A stretch of 64,000 nt of DNA from Burkholderia sp. USMB20 (lineage in GTDB: Bacteria; Pseudomonadota; Gammaproteobacteria; Burkholderiales; Burkholderiaceae). The notes under the pieces are model-generated. The model ran no database searches and was not told the DNA's origin. It saw nothing but the letters and a program-made list of their open reading frames with translations. The translations under genes were made by a program, and so were the position numbers. Shown here piece by piece: positions 60,390 through 64,000 of the stretch (position 1 is its first letter; the number at the start of each line of letters is the position of its first letter). The DNA is taken from contig NZ_JTAN02000017.1 of NCBI RefSeq assembly GCF_000949135.2, forward strand, positions 124,001 through 188,000, in the 5' to 3' direction.

Positions 60390-60530
60390 GCGTTGGCCTC
60401 CGGCGTCGGTGTCGTTCCATCCTAGCACTTCGTCCTGACGCCGAATACCGAGGCAAACGCTCGACCATGAAACAAGGGCGCCGCGAACGGCCAGACGGCC
60501 CGCCCGCGGCGCCCTGCACCGGAAACGCGC

Positions 60531-60746
60531 TCAAAGGCGCGCGATCGACACCTCGGTGGATTTCACGAGCGCGACGACTTCCGCGCCGACCTTCAGTTCG
60601 AGTTCGTCGACCGAACGCGTCGTGATCACCGACGTGACGATGCCGAACGGCGTCTCGACGTCGACCTCGGACACCACGGGCCCGCGAATGATCTCCTTCA
60701 CCTTGCCTTTGAACTGGTTACGCACGTTGATTGCAGTGATGCTCAT
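60531..60746 (-). CDS. Molybdopterin/molybdate-binding TOBE-domain protein (molbindin-like)
   Basis: 71 aa, one Mop/TOBE domain: ITAINVRNQFKGKVKEIIRG, VVSEVDVETPFGIVTSVITT, RSVDELELKVGAEVVALVKS. Such molbindins bind oxyanions (molybdate, sometimes tungstate or sulfate) as oligomers. It lies 57 bp after ssuB on the same strand and is probably the last gene of the ssu transcript. Confidence 0.88.
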   Translation of the reverse strand: MSITAINVRNQFKGKVKEIIRGPVVSEVDVETPFGIVTSVITTRSVDELELKVGAEVVALVKSTEVSIARL

Positions 60747-60803
60747 CGGGTTGATCGCTCCGAAGAAAAAAGTCTGAGAACGGGCGGCCGGTGCCGCCCG
60801 GAT

Positions 60804-61763
60804 TTAAACGGCCCAGCGAATCTGCCCGACCGGTCGTACGTGCTCCACCTCAGGCACCGCACCCTGCTCGCCCGCGCCCGGCCCGCCGGCGAGTACGCGT
60901 TGCAGCACACGGTCTTCCAGCGCCGCGAATGCGGCCGACGCGCGCGCACGCGGCCGGTCGAGCGGAACGGACTGATCGAGGGCGACGCGCCCTTGCTCGA
61001 TCAGCAGGATCCGGTCGCCGAGCGCGACGGCTTCCTGCACGTCGTGCGTGACGAGCAGCGCGGTGAACCGATGCTCGCGCCACAAGCGCTCGATCAGCGC
61101 ATGCATCTCGATGCGGGTCAGCGCGTCGAGCGCACCGAGCGGCTCGTCGAGCAGCAGCAATTGCGGCCGGTGCACGAGCGCGCGGGCGAGCGCGACGCGC
61201 TGCCGCTGGCCGCCCGACAACTGGGCGGGCCAGTCATTCGCGCGCTCGAGCAGCCCGACTTCGTCGAGCACCGCGCGCGCCTGATCGCGTGCCCCGCGGC
61301 CCAGGCCCAGCATCACGTTCTGCAGCACGGTCTTCCACGGCAGCAGTCGCGCATCCTGGTACATGATCCGGGTGTCGAGCGTGCCGCCACCCTCGCCGCG
61401 CGTCACGAGCGCACCGCTGCTCGGCGCCTCGAGCCCCGCGACGAGACGCAGCAGCGTGGATTTTCCGCAGCCGCTGCGGCCGACGATCGCGACGAAGCTG
61501 CCGCGCGCGATGCCGAGTTCGACGTTGTCGAGCACGGTGCGCGTGCCGAAGCGCTTGCTGACGCCCGACAGCGTCACCGCGTCGTCGGCTGCCGGGCTGC
61601 CCGCGCGCCGCCGCGCGAGCGGAACGACGGATGCACCGCCGTCACGATCGAGAATCGCCGCATCGCGTGCGTCGTCGTCCGTCACGCGTGCCTGTACCAG
61701 TTCGGCCTCGAGGTCTGCGCCGGCGAGCGGGCCGTAGGCGGCCGCCGAAGTCGTCGCATTCAT
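60804..61763 (-). CDS. ssuB: Alkanesulfonate ABC transporter ATPase SsuB
   Basis: 319 aa. The first 60 residues are a variable polar extension. The ATPase has Walker [21 protein letters not shown], the SsuB/TauB marker [20 protein letters not shown], signature [20 protein letters not shown] and Walker [21 protein letters not shown]. It starts at an ATG overlapping the ssuC stop by 4 bp. It powers uptake of aliphatic sulfonates for use as sulfur source. Confidence 0.93.
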   Translation of the reverse strand: MNATTSAAAYGPLAGADLEAELVQARVTDDDARDAAILDRDGGASVVPLARRRAGSPAADDAVTLSGVSKRFGTRTVLDNVELGIARGSFVAIVGRSGCGKSTLLRLVAGLEAPSSGALVTRGEGGGTLDTRIMYQDARLLPWKTVLQNVMLGLGRGARDQARAVLDEVGLLERANDWPAQLSGGQRQRVALARALVHRPQLLLLDEPLGALDALTRIEMHALIERLWREHRFTALLVTHDVQEAVALGDRILLIEQGRVALDQSVPLDRPRARASAAFAALEDRVLQRVLAGGPGAGEQGAVPEVEHVRPVGQIRWAV

Positions 61764-62572
61764 GCCTTTGCTCCTGATTGATAAGCGGGGTGCCAGCGCA
61801 GCGTCACGCGCTCGATCCATTTCGCCAGCACATCGGCCAGCTTGCCGAGCACCGCATACAGCAGGATGCCGACCACCACCACATCGGTTTGCAGGAATTC
61901 GCGCGCGTTCATCGTCATGTAGCCGATGCCCGATTGCGCGGAGATCGTTTCCGCGACGATCAGCATCACCCACATCAGCCCGAGCGCGAAGCGCACGCCG
62001 ACGAGAATCGAAGGCAATGCGCCGGGCAGGATCACGTCGCGATACAGCGCGAAACCGCGCACGCCATAGCTCTTCGCCATCTCGATCAGGTTCGCGTCGA
62101 CCGAGCGGATCCCGTGATACGTATTGATGTAAACCGGGAAGAACACGCCGAGCGAAACGAGGAACAGCTTCGCCTTCTCGTCGATGCCGAACCACAGGAT
62201 CACGAGCGGAATCATCGCGAGCGCGGGGATGTTGCGGATCATCTGGATCGTCGAATCGAGCGCGACCTCCGCCGCTTTCGACAGGCCGGTCGCGAGCCCG
62301 AGCGCGAGACCCACGCCGCCGCCGATCGCGAAGCCGAACAGCGCGCGCCAGGTACTGACCTTCACGTTCGCCCACATCTCGCCCGACGTCACGAGCGACC
62401 ACGCGGCACGCACGACCGCCAGCGGCTCGGGCAGCACGCGGGTCGACAGCCAGCCGACGCGCGCGCCGACCTCCCATGCGGCCAGCAGCGCGAGCGGCAC
62501 GAGCCACGGCGCGATGCCGCGCCAGGCGCGGGCGGCCACGGCGGCACCCGTCGTCGACGTTTTCGTTGTCAT
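61760..62572 (-). CDS. ssuC: Alkanesulfonate ABC transporter permease SsuC
   Basis: 270 aa with six membrane helices. Typical segments: [60 protein letters not shown] (EAA-like loop) and [20 protein letters not shown]. This is the SsuC/TauC permease family. It is 16 bp after ssuD and overlaps ssuB. Confidence 0.94.
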   Translation of the reverse strand: MTTKTSTTGAAVAARAWRGIAPWLVPLALLAAWEVGARVGWLSTRVLPEPLAVVRAAWSLVTSGEMWANVKVSTWRALFGFAIGGGVGLALGLATGLSKAAEVALDSTIQMIRNIPALAMIPLVILWFGIDEKAKLFLVSLGVFFPVYINTYHGIRSVDANLIEMAKSYGVRGFALYRDVILPGALPSILVGVRFALGLMWVMLIVAETISAQSGIGYMTMNAREFLQTDVVVVGILLYAVLGKLADVLAKWIERVTLRWHPAYQSGAKA

Positions 62573-62588
62573 CGCAGGCCTCCTTCGT

Positions 62589-63746
62589 TCAGCTCTGGCT
62601 CGCCTTCGGCAGGTAGTTGTTGCCGACGATCTCGCCGAACGGCCCCGACAGCGGGCCGGACGGACGCGCCGCGCCCTTGCCCTTGATCAGCGGGAACACG
62701 AGCTCGGCGAAGCGGTACGACTCCTCGAGGTGCGGATAGCCGGACAGGATGAACGTCTCGATGCCGAGATCCGCGTATTCGCGCATGCGTTCCGCGACCT
62801 GCTCGGGGTTGCCGACGAGCGCGGTACCCGCGCCGCCGCGCACGAGACCGACACCGGCCCACAGGTTCGGATACACCTCGAGCGCCTCGCGGCCGCCGCG
62901 CTTGCCGCCGTGCAGCGCGGCCATCCGGCGCTGGCCTTCCGAATCCATGTTCGCGAATGCCTGCTGCGCGCGGGCGATCGTCTCGTCGTCGAGACGGCTG
63001 ATCAGGCGGTCGGCATCGCGCCACGCCTCGTCCTCGGTCTCGCGCACGATCACGTGCAGGCGGATGCCGAACTTGATCTTGCGGCCGCGCGCCTCGGCGC
63101 GGGCGCGGATGTCGGCGATCTTCTTCGCGACGGCCTCGGGCGGCTCGCCCCAGGTCAGGTAGGTGTCGATGTGATCCGCGGCGATCGCGTGCGCGGCCGG
63201 CGACGATCCGCCGAACCACAGCGGCGGATGCGGGCGCTGCACGGGCGGATACAGCGCCTTGCCGCCCTTCGACTGAAGGTGCTTGCCGATGTAGTCGAAG
63301 CCGCCGTTATCGTGCGAGGCGGACAGCAGTCCGCGCCAGATGTTCAGGAAGTCGTCGGTGATTTCGTAGCGCGTATCGTGATCCGCGAACAGCCCGTCGC
63401 CTTCGAGTTCGGCGGCATCGCCGCCCGTCACGACGTTGATCAGCAGGCGGCCGCCCGACAGGCGGTCGAACGTCGCGGCCATCCGCGCCGCGAGACCGGG
63501 CGATGCGATGCCGGGACGCACGGCGACCAGGAACTTCAGACGCTGCGTCGCCGGAATCAGGCTCGACGCAACGACCCACGCATCCTCGCAGGAACGGCCG
63601 GTCGGCAGCAGCACGCCTTCGTAGCCGAGCGTGTCGGCCGCGACGGCGATCTGCTTGAAATAATCGTAATCCGCGGCGCGCGCGCCTTCGGCGGTGCCGA
63701 GATAACGGCTGTCGCCGTGCGTGGGAATAAACCAGAAAACATTCAT
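62589..63746 (-). CDS. ssuD: FMNH2-dependent alkanesulfonate monooxygenase SsuD
   Basis: 385 aa, close to the 381 of E. coli. Bacterial luciferase-like TIM barrel: [80 protein letters not shown] and [20 protein letters not shown]. The Cys in GRSCEDAW and the phosphate-binding Arg-rich loop are present. It cleaves C1-C14 alkanesulfonates to aldehyde and sulfite using FMNH2 from an SsuE-type reductase, which is not in the window. First visible gene of the ssuD-C-B-mop unit. Confidence 0.96.
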   Translation of the reverse strand: MNVFWFIPTHGDSRYLGTAEGARAADYDYFKQIAVAADTLGYEGVLLPTGRSCEDAWVVASSLIPATQRLKFLVAVRPGIASPGLAARMAATFDRLSGGRLLINVVTGGDAAELEGDGLFADHDTRYEITDDFLNIWRGLLSASHDNGGFDYIGKHLQSKGGKALYPPVQRPHPPLWFGGSSPAAHAIAADHIDTYLTWGEPPEAVAKKIADIRARAEARGRKIKFGIRLHVIVRETEDEAWRDADRLISRLDDETIARAQQAFANMDSEGQRRMAALHGGKRGGREALEVYPNLWAGVGLVRGGAGTALVGNPEQVAERMREYADLGIETFILSGYPHLEESYRFAELVFPLIKGKGAARPSGPLSGPFGEIVGNNYLPKASQS

Positions 63747-64000
63747 CTGCTGCTCCTGCTTGACTGTCCTTGCCGGAATCTGGATAAAACGAAGCCCTGC
63801 TCGCGTCGCGAATCAGCGACGCATGCATGGTGTGCATTCGAATCGGGATGGCTCGCCGGTCAGGCCGTGCCGCGGACGAGTACGCGATTGCACGGCTGTT
63901 TCTGGGAAATCAGTCTATGGATCGGTGCAGGGCTTTGGAACGATTTTTTTGAGCTTAGGTTTTCCGCTTTCGTGATTAGCACGACGCTCCAGCGAATATC
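63747..64000. other. Region upstream of ssuD
   Basis: 254 bp with no credible gene on either strand, likely the ssuD promoter region. The ribosome site GGAGCAGCAG precedes the ssuD ATG. An ssuA-type binding-protein gene, if present, must lie beyond the window. Confidence 0.5.

Overview
The window looks like a stretch of a main chromosome from a Burkholderia species, probably of the B. cepacia complex. The evidence is the very high GC content, strong G/C preference at codon third positions, frequent 4-bp ATGA stop/start overlaps, and a gene set typical of that group: RND pump with TetR repressor, rbs, cys and ssu operons, nodIJ-type exporter, SpoVR-YeaH-PrkA cluster. Species is not determinable from sequence reading alone. 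Nearly everything is ordinary core or near-core genome; the exception is a 10.7-kb element integrated in a tRNA-His gene at 47957-58682.

Layout. 1-1545: start of an RND efflux operon and its divergent TetR repressor, with a shared operator. 1689-1788: a compact three-hairpin RNA candidate ending in a terminator, ahead of an M23 peptidase (1837-3153). 3324-5693: a glutamate/aspartate-type ABC importer with no ATPase gene. 6146-7450: 2-oxoglutarate permease kgtP. 7686-12678: the prkA-yeaH-spoVR stress cluster. 13222-14982: a chemoreceptor. 15259-20977: a complete ribose operon (rbsB-A-C-R-K) with a palindromic LacI-family operator upstream. 21497-26591: sulfate uptake operon sbp-cysT-cysW-cysA-cysB. 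26856-28590: lexA behind two SOS boxes, then two small genes. 28683-31262: universal stress protein and nodI/nodJ exporter. 31324-34139: a small hypothetical gene, a metal/arsenite-type permease and mnmH, whose 3' end carries an apparent one-base frameshift. 34204-38064: LysR regulator divergent from an M20 peptidase and MHS transporter. 38162-47382: aldo/keto reductase, thioesterase and HxlR regulator, a phospholipase D-like nuclease, a VOC protein, a DUF695-RraB protein, lipoprotein, several hypotheticals and an acetyltransferase. 58769-63746: dusA, small genes, and the ssuD-ssuC-ssuB-mop alkanesulfonate operon.

The island is bounded by 49-bp perfect direct repeats that equal the 3' 49 nt of tRNA-His including CCA. 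It codes for a tyrosine integrase, an AlpA-like regulator, a large unknown protein, a PriCT-2/Toprim/RepA-type primase-helicase, an SSB, an orphan phage tail-like protein, a surface lipoprotein and a small membrane protein. No relaxase, conjugation, capsid, terminase or lysis gene was recognised. Paired copies of a 9-bp integrase arm site lie at both ends. Between the helicase and ssb genes, an AT-rich core flanked by one inverted and three direct copies of an 8-bp motif resembles a replication origin. The whole reads as a self-replicating integrative element without its own transfer machinery, most like a phage satellite or a mobilisable remnant. It supplies its own terminator to the tRNA gene it interrupts, while the tRNA's original terminator remains stranded at the other end.

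Regulatory sites supported directly by sequence include operators for TetR, LacI-family, LexA and HxlR regulators and several intrinsic terminators. Stem-loops also follow each of the three periplasmic-binding-protein genes, just before the rest of the transporter operon.
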